Shown: positions 30,840 through 42,844 of the stretch, in pieces
Position numbering within the stretch: position 1 is the first letter of the stretch
Layout: every line of letters begins with the position of its first letter
Source of the DNA: Nezara viridula
Lineage: Eukaryota; Arthropoda; Insecta; Hemiptera; Pentatomidae
DNA length: 64,000 bases
Reading direction: 5' to 3'
Assembly: GCA_928085145.1 (NCBI GenBank)
Contig: OV725078.1
Coordinates: 186,563,675-186,627,674 of the forward strand
The notes under the pieces: model-generated
Databases searched by the model: none
Told to the model about the DNA's origin: nothing
The model's input: the letters and a program-made list of their open reading frames with translations, nothing else
Translations under genes and position numbers: made by a program

Positions 30840-32400
30840 TGTCGAAAATCGCAATATCAAATATGAAAGTTAGTCTTTATTAAAAATGAACTTAGTGACT
30901 TTTTACAATAAACCGAGAATATAATGTTTTCGAAAAGAGATCTATTTCTATCCTCATTTCACTTACTTCTTCATACCTTGTCATATTTCTTTTTATACCC
31001 TCATATAGGGGAAGTTGTAAAGTAGAAACTGTTTCTTTACTTCGTTCCTACTGACAAATTGTTTGGCAGTGAGGGAATGCTTGGTGTAATTTCCTCCTGT
31101 GCAACAATCAACGCCACATATACTCAGCTGTTTGCTTTCTTAAGAATTTAGACCAAAAGTTAATGTAAATGAATTAATTATTTTTAAAAGTTAAAAATTA
31201 TTTTCCCTTATAAGGGGAGGTCTGAGTCAAAGGGTCACCGATTTAAACTGTGTTTTTTTTTGGTGATTCTACATTAAATAATTTTAGACATTCATCCCGG
31301 CGTTCATAATCGGCCACTTCGTGCGACGTAGCAATGTGGGGGGGGGAATAAATGTTTTATTACTTGATATTTGCTTTCTGCACTTCAAATAACTCTTAAA
31401 TATTAATTTTAAATTCAATCGAACATTTTAATTTTTTGGAAAAATGTCTTCTCCATCGATTTTTTTAGTTGGGGAATAAAAAACTGTATCATTTCAAGAG
31501 GACTCCACTGATTCACACTAAAATTTATAAGTATTTAGGGCTCCATAGGCTACACGAACCCGTACTCCGTAAACAAACTAGAACCCAAAAAATAACTAAT
31601 AGAGTTTGAGAAATTTTTCTTTGTTTATATCTTTTAAAGAAATGAAATGTAAAAGTTATTAATATGTTAATTTACCTTTCCAACGGATGTTTAAACATTC
31701 TATTTCGAGAAAATTCAGCGTAGTTATTAATGCTTTAGTTAATTCTGGTGAAAAGAAAATCCTGAACTGAAGATGGAATATGTTTATTTTTATAGTTCAT
31801 ATTTAAGAGATTTAAAAGGAAATAAAAAATAATACATTATTTATTTACTAATTTAACAAATTATTAACCTGAATAATCAATAAAGAAATGACGTTGCTGG
31901 AACCATAAATCTACAAAAAAAGTATGTCATCTAAATCACCTAATATGTCCAAGCTCATTTTATTATCACTGCTGTTGCTAGTAATGCTGTTATCTTACAA
32001 GTTTTCTCAGGAATGCGTTAGAATCCTGAAGGTTGATTTTATTTTTTACATATTCACTGACGATTCCGTAGCACTCCTGATTCGTTCTATTGAATTTGTT
32101 TTTGGCCCTTAAATAAATACAGGAGTCACTGATTTTAGACTTCTCAAATTGAAACGGGCCTGAATGTAGTTATACTATATTTAGTTAACTTAATTAAAGT
32201 TAAGAAACATAATAGTTGCCGATCTTTTCAATTAGCTTTTTTATTTATTGCTATAGGCTTATAATAATTTTGTTTTAATTTATGTAAACAACTATTCTTT
32301 TTTTTTTTTCTTTTTTTTATTCTCTTCAGTAATAATGTATTTGAATTCATATGTAATTACGACAATTTAACCAAATTCTAGCAATAAATAGGAGGTTGTG
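30840..32400. other. No recognised element; one possible minus exon near 31690-31765
   Basis: On the minus strand, acceptor CAG before GATTTTCTTTTCACCAG and donor GTAAATTA bracket about 26 codons (FFSPELTKALITTLNFLEI). It could be an upstream exon of a host gene, but its phase does not join exon A of the LRR gene directly. Low confidence. A poly-G run lies at 31337-31346. Confidence 0.25.
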
Positions 32401-32404
32401 ACCG

Positions 32405-32600
32405 TATTTACACCGTCCAGACCTGCTGACATGCCAATTGCTTCGAACAAGTCTTTCTTGCTGATAAAATGGTCTTCACCATAATAAACCTGCATCGTCC
32501 CCTAAATATCATCCAAACCGCTCCAGCATTTGACCCCATTTTAGCAGCATCTTGAAATATTCTATTCATCTGTCTACTATTCATTCGTTTAGCCATATAA
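32405..32600 (-). other. Unassigned coding-like island
   Basis: About 190 bases of clearly higher GC than the surroundings. The minus strand has one frame starting MAKRMNSRQMNRIFQDAAKM, and an overlapping frame reading YYGEDHFISKKDLFEAIGMS. It is either a damaged transposase-like relic with a frameshift or a host exon. No family recognised. Confidence 0.3.
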
Positions 32601-32619
32601 TGGATAATGATCCTTGTTT

Positions 32620-34535
32620 TCTTTTCAGAGATTTTGGCGCTTCTTTTCTCGTTCGCTTGAAGTGTTTTTCCAATTTTTGGGTTTGATTTCGCGATTTACT
32701 TCATTTTGAGACCAAATCCTAACAATCAGTTCCGGTTACCTAGAAGAATTTATAGCTTCGTCTTATAGAGAGAATAATGCATTCAATGCAATCAATAAAA
32801 TTTCCTATTTTTATATCATATGGTCCTACTTCCGAACAAAATAAAAGAAATAAAACTTAATTTTTTTATTAGTTTTACTAAACAACCCGGCAACTATTTA
32901 TTATATGTAATTCAGATTAGGTATATATTATTTTAATTTATAAAACAGGTATTAATATGACTCATTTCTGGGGAAGTATATACAATTTAAATACCTCTAA
33001 GAATCAGTAAATATACAAAACAAAGTGTAAAGTTGCAAACGTTAAATAAAAAAATAAAAATATTCAGTTAAGTATTTTTGAATTAAGTTTTATTATTATA
33101 ATTACATAATTTTTACAATTGAGGCCTTCTTGACCGCAAAAAATAAAGGAAGTTAAATTTAAAAAAAAAGTTTTAAAAAACCGATTTAGTTTTTTGGGAC
33201 AATTAAATTATTGCATAAATATTTGTTTGTTAATACAATCAATATAATGTACCAAAAACGTTATTATAGCACTATAACGAAGCCATTTATCCGTACTGAA
33301 TGGTATGATAGAGGCCTGTAGGCACGCCAGTACCGTTTTTCTGCCGCTTAAGTACATTTTCTACAGACCTGCTTCAAATATTTTAAAAAGTAATCAGTAT
33401 TTTAGAAAGATAAGTATATTCTTCAGATGTTTTATTTCAGTATGTTTTGCGGTATTATTGGCCGTTGAAACTTGAACATTTTATTAAAAAAAATTGACTT
33501 TACTCTTGTTTTTTATTGCCTAAGCCAATTATTTTTTAATAATTTTTCATGTTTTATTATTTTCTGACTATCCAGCTTTAATAAAAGACCAATTATGACG
33601 AAATTAAACCAAATGCTGGTTCTCAGTGACCAAAAAACTAGTTAAAGTCAAATTCGTCAGTCCCCCATATTTGGACGCCATTTTAGGGCAGTGCGTTCAC
33701 TTTTCTTTGTGGGAACATTGTTTTTTTTTTTTAAATAGTTACAAGAAACACACCGATATGCAATTCATAGAGATGTGGGGGTCGAAGGGGAGGTGCAAGG
33801 TAGGGGGGTCTGGCCCATAGACTAATAACCTTATGGAACCTTATGAAAATAAACCGACAAGTGGGCCCTATCATCTTCCTTTTTGCCAACCTCTGGCGGC
33901 TACCTTACGTTTATATGCCTAGAGAGATGGCAAGGTGTATTTTTATATTTAACCTATTAACCTACACTTGCATATTTAACCTGTTACTTTCTCGTAATAC
34001 AAAAAGTGAATAACAATGGAAACTTGAATAAAGTAGTGATTAGGTGCAATATCCAAAAAAAAAAAAACTCAAACTATATTAAAGCAAATTTTACAAAGAA
34101 GTGTCTATGATACACACATTGATTCTAATAACAATTAACAACTGTTTTTTTTTTTTTTAAACCCTTTATAACAGCAGTATTATCTGCAAATAAAAATATT
34201 ACATTTCACATTGTAATATAAAAAAATTCAAACGTTCATCATAGGTAACAAATTCCCGAACAGTTACACTATCAGTTATTAAGCTCTTATTTTTCAATTG
34301 TAAAGTTTACTAAAATGAAGTAATGAGCTTTTCACTGCGGAAGTATTTTTTTTTTTTTAATGTAGTGGATTGAATATGTTGAAATTGATCATTTGATTAT
34401 AAATTCCTTACTTTCTTCCAAATTTGGGTCAATTTAAACGAGCGGTTATTGAAAATTAAGCTTATCAAGGAAAATACGTTTACGCAAATTTAAAAGAGAG
34501 TTTGAATACTTAATATTTGGCCGCTGTATTATTAA
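32620..34535. other. AT-rich stretch without recognised features
   Basis: Several long T or A runs. A patch at 33650-33900 is less AT-rich (GGGAGGTGCAAGGTAGGGGG) but has no convincing ORF. Confidence 0.4.
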
Positions 34536-34544
34536 GGAAGGAGA

Positions 34545-34640
34545 TGGTCAGGGGTGGCGGTCATAAATAGACTAAATAGTGGCAAAATTATTTGATTAAA
34601 AGCCAATGTTTCGACCAGACTTTTCAAATTAAAGAAAATA
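34545..34640 (-). repeat. Penelope-like repeat end with hammerhead-like motif, copy 3
   Basis: Minus strand: TTTGAAAAGTCTGGTCGAAACATTGG, an AT-rich spacer, then GACCGCCACCCCTGACCATC. Same module order as 9885-10010 and 45290-45405. The CTGANGA part is lost. Confidence 0.4.
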
Positions 34641-34689
34641 CATTTATACGTGGATTTTAACAGAAAGTATTGGATGAAATTGATATGGG

Positions 34690-34815
34690 ATCATCTAGGC
34701 ACCTTCCCTCACAATCCCTGAAAATTTTATTAAAATCGGATTAACGGTAGTAGGTGACATACCCGTCACACCGATTTGACCGACAGACAGAAGACAGACA
34801 CCAAACGAAATTTGA
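34690..34815 (+). repeat. Fragment of a dispersed repeat ending in ACAGAC motifs
   Basis: AAAATTTTATTAAAATCGGA followed by CGACAGACAGAAGACAGACA. Such 'alternative-frame-like' noncoding blocks next to ACAGACAG runs are common in insect repeats. Type unknown. Confidence 0.35.
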
Positions 34816-35289
34816 TCCTTGATATATGAAACGCTAGTGGAAATTTTCAATTCTGGGCATAAACATTTTTTTATCCTCCCGCACGAATACAGAGCTTCCC
34901 TATCTTCGGTAGTGAGGAAGCAAAAGAATTACTGTATTGCTAAAATTATTCTATTACTGTTTCCTGAGCTTCCTCTGCATGAGAGTCTCCTCAGAATAAC
35001 AATAAGACACTTGGAGGCGACATGATTGTTCAGCAGCTACCAAAATCTTCTCTAAGGCTCATAAATGATCCTGCTACAATAACAAGACTAGCACAACTAG
35101 GTCAAAAACCATAAAGTTATGAGGGCAAATATCAACAAATGTAAATCGATTATAAAAAAAAAAAAAAAAAAACCAAAATAACTTCCCGGAAAAACTTCAC
35201 TAATATTAAACCCCAAGGTTTAAAACAATGTGGAAAAAGAGTTGCTGCCTGAGGGGGAAGTATAAAATCTATACCTAATAATAGCTAAC

Positions 35290-36590
35290 AAAAATGTGGC
35301 AGTCGCAATCGCTGAAAGGTTATGCAATATTTTCCAACAACAAAGACAATCTCAGCAGTATGCCACTGTAGACGATTCAGAAATCTTAAATCAGCCTTTC
35401 AATGAAAAAGTACTTGAAGCAGCTCTTGTCGGCCGTAAAGGCATAGCATCTGGTCTTGGCGATATCAATCAACTACCAAATGATAGTTTTCGCCTCTGGG
35501 ATTATCGAGCACAAGTTACTAAAGCCTTTCAAACACGCTTGGCGAAATTCTAATTTCCTAAAACTGGAAAAAATCCTATGTTAGTAGAATCCTACAGACC
35601 TATAGCCCTTATTTCCTGCTTGGCTAAAGTTTTCAATAACACTGTTAAATCAAGGCTTCAGTGGTTTTTTAAACCAACTAAAATCCTTAGCAGTAACTGC
35701 TACGATTTTTGGAATTACAGGTCTACTACAGATTGCCTTTGGTTGGTAAATGAGGCGCGTGGTGCTTTCCGAGAGAAAAAACATTTATTGGCTTCAACAC
35801 TAGATATTAATAAAGCTTATGTCAATGTTAAAATAATCACACTTCTAAATCTATCCTAGAAGATGTAGGTGTAGCTCAGCTCATTACAAGCTAGATAATA
35901 AATTACTTAGCTTATCAGATATACATTATTCGCACCGGACCGCTATGATACGACTCATTAAATGGACTTCCACAAGGAGACAGCCTAAGTCCTATATTAT
36001 TCAATATATACACATCCAAAATTATTATTAAAACACTTCTTCAAACTGCAAAATGATGCAATATTCTATACTCTACAGTATTGTCAAATCCGCCAACGAG
36101 AGAAAGCTGCATGAAAAATGCATTGCATATAGTCGTTCTCACAGGTTCAGCCCCCCGTATGCCAATTTATAAAAAATAAACACAGGACCCCAATAGCCAA
36201 TGACATTATTTATAAAATTCTTAACTTAATTTTCACATCACGTTATAAATTCTCATTGCAGTGGGTACCAGGAAATGTGGGTCTACAAGAAAATTCGCCG
36301 CTATTGGAATATGTTTGGAAAGAAGTGAGGCGACAAATTTAATTAAGTTGAGAAGCTGCCGTCGAAATGCAAACAAATTGTGCAAATAAAATTATAAAAA
36401 ATAAAGGCCACACCAAATTGTGAGCTATGTGACCAAGTCGAGGATCCACTACATCTGGCCATATCGTGTAAGCGTATTTTAACAAAGAGAGGGGGAAATA
36501 TATCGAGGGGTTGCCACTCAATATTCCTAAAATAATAAAACAGTGAGATCGTAAAGGACACAATCAACTTAAAAAGATTATTAGATTATT
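35290..36590 (+). pseudogene. LINE relic with RT and RNase H remains (I/LOA-like)
   Basis: In order, with frame changes: a pre-RT segment (35296-35553), ESYRPIALISCLAKVFNNTV and RSTTDCLWLVNEARGAF with LASTLDINKAY (35578-35850), NGLPQGDSLSPILFNIY (about 35965), a segment like the end of RNase H (FSLQWVPGNVGLQENS, about 36250), and a closing zinc-like part CELCDQVEDPLHLA. RNase H after RT is found in I-, LOA- and R1-related LINEs. The YADD box is not preserved. Several stops; no tail or target duplication seen. Confidence 0.7.
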
Positions 36591-36784
36591 AGAAAATAAA
36601 ATTACGGCATTAATACTTAAAATAATATAAATTTCTAGCAAAATGGCATTTCGTCTAAAATCTTGAAGATTTAAAAAAAAAAAATGTTTTCATACATCAT
36701 ATGTCTCAGTCAATCTACAATTACACATAGAATTTGCGATTGAGTAATCATGTTTTACATCAAATCAACCTTTTCCTAAGCAGA

Positions 36785-36920
36785 GGAGAATGTGGAAGTT
36801 TACCTTGACATAAATTAAGTGACAATTCTCTCCCTTCTCGTAATTGACAGTCATATTATGAAGATGTGATCCAACACTCATCATTACCCCTCCTACGTTA
36901 TTAAAAGGCATCATTTTGAT
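36785..36920 (-). CDS. Possible first exon of an unidentified gene
   Basis: The minus strand starts at an ATG in the context ATCAAAATGATGCC and reads MMPFNNVGGVMMSVGSHL, continues to ENCHLIYVK, then meets a donor GTAAAC in phase 0. GC content is higher than around it. It could in principle splice to LRR exon A at 28051, which begins in phase 0, but the residues do not resemble the PPP1R42 N-terminus that I know. No family recognised. Low confidence. Confidence 0.3.
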
Positions 36921-36929
36921 ATGATCGTA

Positions 36930-37850
36930 CCGAAATAATAAAATATAGAATTAATTTTATGCTCAATGAATGCTGTGCATAACGGAATTTGTTGATTCAG
37001 AGTATCTTTCAGTAAAAATAAATATTTATTTCGTTGATGATATTATAGACAGCTAATGTTCCATATAAACGTGTGACATCATCAACTTATTATGGGATTG
37101 TGATTGTGCTGATCCAATTGTTTTTCTTAAATACATTTGTTTAAAAAAGAATTAGGATAACGGTTAAAACGCAACGTAACTAAGCAAAATTTTGATTGAA
37201 CGTGGTATTTTTTTTTTTTTTTAATTTTCATATTTAAACACAGAAAGCTCTGCTTACCAATGCATGAATGGACTTATGGCTCCGTAACAAATGTGTTCCT
37301 TTCGAGAGATCAGATTGGTCACTTGATGTTCTTTTGCAGAGGTCAACTGATGAAACCAACATTGTAACTATGGGCCTGAAATGCTGACTCCTTCAATTCC
37401 AACGGTTGCTAAGGATACGGAATAAACATTTTCGTTAGCAACCGTCTTGCATGAATAAAATCTATTTAAATTCTAGTTAAAATAATAAATGGCAAACCTA
37501 TTATATAACTAACTTGAATAAAGATTAGAAAATAATGTTAAGATTAAGGCAATGATTAGATTTTATGAATAAATGTTTCTATTTTTAGAAACATTCTAAA
37601 CATAACTTGGAAACTTAAATTAAAATTACCCTCCTTATCCTTTTCCTTAAAGAATAACTTATATTATTGAAGAGAAGTTAGTCGGGTTGCTTAGTGAAAA
37701 AACAAATTAAAAATAAATAAATGATATTTATTTTTTATATTATTTATTTTATACTGTTATATATTATTTGTATTATTGTTGACAAATTTTATTATCTACG
37801 CGATATATAATACGGTAGTAGAGATCCCTTTTCAGAAATTTAGAATAGAT
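36930..37850. other. AT-rich stretch without recognised features
   Basis: A short match to the 9890-9960 spacer (GAAGAGAAGTTAGTCGGGTT, 37669-37690) suggests a fragment of the same Penelope-like repeat. Confidence 0.4.
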
Positions 37851-37918
37851 TTTGTTTGTTTGTTTATTTAGGCTTTAAGGCGTAAAACCCTAGGGTCATC
37901 AACGCCTGTGAATCGGTT
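37850..37918 (-). repeat. Probable LINE 3' tail fragment
   Basis: Minus strand: GGCGTTGATGACCCTAGGGT, then TTTTACGCCTTAAAGCC and (AAAC)n. Endings of the form TGATGACC...CCTTAAAnnn plus a short tandem tail occur at 3' ends of several insect LINEs. Very short, so tentative. Confidence 0.4.
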
Positions 37919-38629
37919 ATATTTGTAAACTCTTTAGAGGAGAATTAATAATTAATAATAGATAGAGTAATATATTTAAAAGATGCAATCGATTTTTGTA
38001 GATGAGGTGTCAGACGAAAAGGATCGAGTTAATAACGTGGAGAAGTGGCAAATCCCAATATTCAAAAGATAAAACATTTTATTATTTACTTTGTTTGGTG
38101 GATGGAATACTTATCACCTGTTTAGGTTTTCAAAATTAAAATATTACTATTTATGATAGTCTTCCGACTAAATGTAGGATAAAAGCTCTAACTTAGGCTG
38201 TTGGGATAATATAGAGAGAAACTTTTTCATCTTTTTAATAAATTGAAAAAATATATCAGTGGCTTTTATACTCTTAAAAGGCTCTTCTGCGCCAAATAAA
38301 TCCGTCTTCAACGAGTAAAATAATGGATAAGTATAAGTTGAGCCAGCCAGCTATCCCCTATTGCATAACAATTAAACTGGAGGGATATTTATATAAAATA
38401 GCGGGACAAGCTAACCGCTTAGTAGCTAAATAGTAACTTTAACAGTTCTCCTAGAGTGTAAAGCTTCACCTGATAATAGTGTCTCATCAATAGATTAGCT
38501 TGATAATATTACATTATGTAAACGAATAATCATCTTTTGCTTATTCGAAATAAACATGAAATGCGTTAGAGAGGGGGGTTATAGTGGTCATTCATGTATA
38601 ATCGTTATTCAATAATATGATATAGTATT

Positions 38630-39420
38630 TTTACTTTCACTTACCTATATATGAAATGTATAGTAAGGGACAGCATTGCGATCGTGAAAATTTTCGAATC
38701 TGAGTTTTCAACGGAAATACATGTTTTGAGGTCTCCTGAGCCTCGCATAACCAAGTCTCGCAAAATGGACTGTGCGTGCGTGTGTCAGTATGTATATGAA
38801 AGGTCTATCTCAAAAACGAAAATTCGCATGAAAGTGAAATTGCATATTTAAAGTTTGTATAGAGATGTTACAGCAACTTTTTCGTCGAAATCGGCTACCC
38901 GGAAGTGGCACTTTATATCATCGATGAAACACATTTTTACTTTACAGGGCTTAAATGCCCAATATTCGTATACGTCTTCCTCTAAAGTACCTTTAATTTG
39001 GTTTATTTTAAATAATGAACTATCTCTCATAATTAATAGTTACGAAAAAATGCTAAATATAACTTTTGAAAGAATTTGATAATTGAAAAATAGAAAAAAA
39101 AGGGAACGTGTTTATTTTGGGTCGAAAATGAATTTCCGGAAATACTGGATAGAAAGTATACGTGTAATACTTCGTTGGAAAGCGGAGAATTTTAGGAAAA
39201 AAACAAACAAAAACAATATCTAACATAGAAAGTCGTAGAAAGTAATGGAGAGTGAAGAAAAATTATAAATAATAATTTGTGAAAACTAGTATTATTTAAC
39301 GGAAATCACATGATTTCAAGGAAATTAAATTAAATTTACTAACTAAATGTAAACTTTTCTTAAGTTTGAAAAAAAAAATTAAATCCACCCACTCAAGGCA
39401 ATTGCATTGTTAAAAAAACT
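38630..39420 (+). repeat. Dispersed repeat family R1, copy A
   Basis: About 790 bases homologous to 44030-44880 in the same orientation: TTTCACTTACCTATATATGA, GTGAAAATTTTCGAATCTGA, TTTCAACGGAAATACATG, CGCAAAATGG and ATCACATGATTTCAAGGAAA. The short ORFs on it are not conserved between copies. It lacks a segment (AACACGGCTCTAACGATTTT) present in copy B. Type unknown. Confidence 0.8.
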
Positions 39421-39949
39421 ATTACTTAAATGTGTTTTTATTGTCTACCATTGATATAATTAATAGTGTTTTTGTTATTTTAGTGGTCCTAATGATTTGT
39501 TTACCGCTAACAAATCACTAGGACCGCTTTAGCTCCGTTAAAAGTTCACTTCAAAAAATTTGTAGTTGCTCAAAGCAGAGAGGAAAGTGAAAGTTGAGAG
39601 TAAATTTAAAAATAAACACACACTGCTAAAAGAAAAATATTAAATATAAAAATATTGACCGTTTTATAAAAATATTTATTTATTAAATGTATCATGGGAA
39701 TATCGTCATGCTTACATAGATAAACATTAGTAGCTCTTTTTGGTTACACTGCTAGATTTTTAAATTTCTTAAAATTTACTGAAACATCTTGAACATTGTG
39801 CAAATTGAGTGCAAGTTTTCACTATATTTTGCAAACATTGTTACTGCATTTTAATTATTTGAAAACATAATAACTGTAAAAAAATCTTCGATTTTATTTA
39901 AGATACTAATAATTACTATTAACTCGATTGTTTAAAGATATACAGGGTC

Positions 39950-40345
39950 TCTCATAAGTAAGAGCAAATATTTATAGGAGTCATAGCAGACCTCATCAGC
40001 TATAAACAATTAAAATATTGTGTTTTTTTAAGTAATTCGCGTTTTTTGTTGAATAGGAAGTGATAACTGAAAAAACATTTCATTTAAGTAGTTAAAAATT
40101 ACTTCCCTGAAAGCTAAATAAAATTGACCTCACATGAAGATAGAATTTGTCCTTATTAAAACCATTTAAATAGGACTTTTGTGAGGCTAAACTAAGCTAA
40201 GTTCGCTATTGAAAAAATCATAAATTATAAGCGATTTTTTTTTTTTTTTTTATCACCCTTCAATAGATACCCTCTTTTAAAAAAACATTATAATAAGCTT
40301 TTAATTAAATTGAGGTTTATTAGGGAAAAACTTGAGATTCAAGTT
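39950..40345 (+). repeat. Dispersed repeat related to 48195-48375 and to the 26.3-27.1 kb MITE
   Basis: The left part (GCAAATATTTATAGGAGTCA, CATCAGCTATAAACAA, GAATAGGAAGTGATAAC) recurs at 48.2 kb and in part at 51.98 kb. The right part (TTAAAACCATTTAAATAGGA) recurs at 26.6 kb. So one non-autonomous family probably underlies all of them. It starts with TACAGGGTCTCTCATAAGTA, a mariner-like style of end (inference). Confidence 0.55.
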
Positions 40346-40355
40346 GTGTTGAAAA

Positions 40356-41590
40356 GTGATGTTATTTCATTCGCTGCTTTCACCTAAATGTTCCCGTATT
40401 TTCAGTAAAACCTGTGGTGTCACTCAAGGTTCCTCTCTATCTCCTTCTCTGTTTGCTATTTACATTAATGACCTTCGTCTCCTGATCTGGCACTCCCAAT
40501 ACCATATCTATGCTGATGATTTCCAAATATACCTGTCCTTCCCGCCCTCCGACCTATTATCTGCCACAGAAAAACTTCAAGAAGATTTGTGACTGGGCGA
40601 GAGCCTACAAGTTGAAGTCGAATGCGGAAAAGACAAAGGCAATCTTAATTGGCTCCAATCACCTCCTTAAAACTATTCCACATATTCCAACTCTTTTCCT
40701 ACATGATAATCCCATCAAATTTTATCCCTTTATCAAAAACCTTGGAATAACCTTCGATCAAATGCTTTCCTGGAAAAACCATGTATCCAACATCTCCCGC
40801 CGGACCATTTCCACCTTAAAACGCCAAAACCACTTCCGTCACTTATTTCCCCTTGAAACTCGTAGACTCCTGGTCACTTCATTAATTTTCCCCACTTTGA
40901 CTATTGCTGTACGGTATATGGGGGCGTCTCTGGGGATCTCGAGGCGAAACTAAAACGCTTGATAAATTGCTTTGTACGATTCATCTTTGGGATCCCAAGG
41001 GACGCCTCTGTTTCCCGTTTTATGTAGAGTTGAAGTGGCTCTATCCTTCCTTCCGTCGTAAGTATTTCCTGGCATCCTTCCTCTTTCAAGTCATCCAATC
41101 CCACCGATCTTCATACATCTCCGAGCTCCTCCAATTCAAATCCTCTGTTCGCTCCCGCAATACTCGTTCCAGGTCTTCTGATTTATACATAAGGGCCCAC
41201 CGAACCGCTGCTTTCGACAAATCGTTCATTATCCGATCCTCATCCTTATGGAACTCCATCCTTACCCACATCCGTCAATCCAATACCCTTCCTACCTTTA
41301 AATCTCGCCTGTTCAGTCATTTCTTATCTATTCAGTCCCCATACAATTGTAAATAGATACCACTGTAAATATGTATATAAAATATTAGATTGTTCTTTAT
41401 TATTTTTACTTTATTTTCAATTTTTTATTATTAACTTATTTAAGTTAGAAAGTAACATATAATTTTTAATATGACTATTTCATTACTCAACATTTCTTTT
41501 TATGTATCTCTGAGGGTCCTTAGCCCACATTATTGCCCTTATGTATTATTCTAAAGAGACTTGTCCCAAAATAAATAAAGTATTATTATT
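40356..41590 (+). pseudogene. 3' part of a CR1/L2-like LINE (RT domain, frameshifted)
   Basis: Three overlapping frames restore one protein: TCGVTQGSSLSPSLFAIYIN, the catalytic box IYADDFQIYLSFP, LKSNAEKTKAILIG, KNLGITFDQMLSWKNHV, then LLQFKSSVRS, RSSDLYIRAHRTAAF and WNSILTH...FKSRLFSHFL. Frameshifts lie near 40580 and 40930. The 3' end is AATAAATAAAGTATTATTAT, a short tandem tail rather than poly(A). Truncated at the 5' side. YADDxQxYLS is characteristic of CR1/L2-group RTs; the clade is tentative. A second tail copy is at 16.3-16.96 kb. Confidence 0.8.
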
Positions 41591-41662
41591 ATCTCTTTAT
41601 TTTCCACATATACAATGGTGTTTATAATATGTAATAGTTGGGGGCCTATTAGGTGAGCAAAA

Positions 41663-41719
41663 TTTTTTTTTTTTAATTTCTTTATTGAGTATTATAACAA
41701 TCTGTCTGTTGGACATTGG
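41663..41719 (-). repeat. Jockey-type 3' terminus attached to an R2/R4-like fragment
   Basis: On the minus strand CCAATGTCCAACAGACAGAT, then TGTTATAATACTCAATAAAG and AAATTAAAA. This is the last 50 bases of the 23-kb Jockey with one mismatch. It lies directly after the stop of the endonuclease fragment. Confidence 0.75.
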
Positions 41720-41737
41720 ATATGGATATTTTCATAA

Positions 41738-42386
41738 CTATTTAATGTTTGTGAACTTCCTGACTATACTTGCTGTTCTCAACAACACCGCTTGTTGCAT
41801 TCTTTCGATCGTCTGAGATGGTAGTTCTAGTTGTCGCAGAGAAGATAGAGTTTCTTCCGGTATCAGTCCGTTGCACGAGATTACAATTGGCAAAATTCGG
41901 GTTTCCTTTAAATGATATAATTGTTTGATCTCTTCGGCTAATTCTAAGTACTTTCTCTTTTTTTCCGCTAGCTGCCTTGTGTAGGTTATCATCAGAAGGA
42001 ACTCTAATCTCTATGATAAACGCAGATGGCTTACCTGTATCTATTATAAGAATGGTTGGTCTATTGTGGGGGATGGTGTGATCCGTCAGGATCGGTTGAT
42101 CCCAGAACACCTTGCCATTGCGCTTGGAGTTAATTGGTTCTGGGTGATATTTATAATATGGACAATATTTATCAACGAGTTCCATTTTCTGAGCCATAGC
42201 TTGATGCACTACCTTAGCTGCATTATTGTGTCTCTGCAAGTATTCATTACCCGCAAGTATTGTGCACCCCGATGTTACATGTTGAATTGATTCAACTGCC
42301 TTTTTGCATAAGCGACATAAGTCATCGATGCCCTCTCCACATATATGTTTTCTGTATGCTTTTGTGGCTATTACCTGTTCTTGAAT
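41738..42386 (-). pseudogene. C-terminal CCHC and restriction-like endonuclease of an R2/R4-type LINE
   Basis: The minus strand reads CRLCKKAVESIQHVTSGC (CCHC), LQRHNNAAKVVHQAMAQK, KVFWDQPILTDHTIPHNRP, TILIIDTGKPSAFIIEIRVP and, after one frameshift near 41990, KKRKYLELAEEIKQLYHLKE and ILPIVISCNGLIPEETL. A CCHC followed by an HNRPTI..D segment and a DIxVPxDxN block is the arrangement of the restriction-like endonuclease at the end of R2, R4 and related LINEs. The reverse transcriptase is absent. About 20 bases separate its stop from the Jockey tail. A weak 6-base AGCAAA lies at both edges. Confidence 0.6.
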
Positions 42387-42399
42387 AGCAAATTATTAT

Positions 42400-42840
42400 T
42401 ATTACAACGAATTGTTGAAAACACTATCATCCTTTTAAATATTTCTCTTTACTCTTTACTCCCTGTGTAACATATACGTTGATAACAAAAACGCTTTTTA
42501 TTTTAAAGTTTGTGTTTTTATTCGAAATATTTATGAATTCCAAATTTGTTCTAATAATGAGTGGACCATTTAATGATTTTGTTGCTGAATGCTTTTTTGA
42601 TTTATTCCTCAGATTCTTCTGAAAAGTTGTATGAAATAAAAATATTTTTATGATACAAATTTGCAAAAGTTAAAAACGTTTTATTTAAACTATGCTATGA
42701 ATGAATATTTAGTTTTCCATTTACAACTTCAACTGAATTTTTCTTTTCTAAAACAGATAATTTATTTTTGCATTACTTATACATTGTAATTTTTACGCTA
42801 AAAATTAAAATAAATTATTGCCAGAATAATGTTTTATATC
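42400..42840. other. AT-rich stretch without recognised features
   Basis: Nothing beyond a 79-codon low-complexity minus frame. Confidence 0.4.
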
Positions 42841-42844
42841 AAAT

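Noticed and set aside
31924..32112. 62-codon plus frame with a hydrophobic stretch resembling a signal peptide
   Set aside because: Short, no splice or conservation support, and AT-rich sequence often gives such frames.
41656..42392. AGCAAA at both edges of the endonuclease/Jockey-tail insert as a target duplication
   Set aside because: Only six bases; too short to count as support in this composition.
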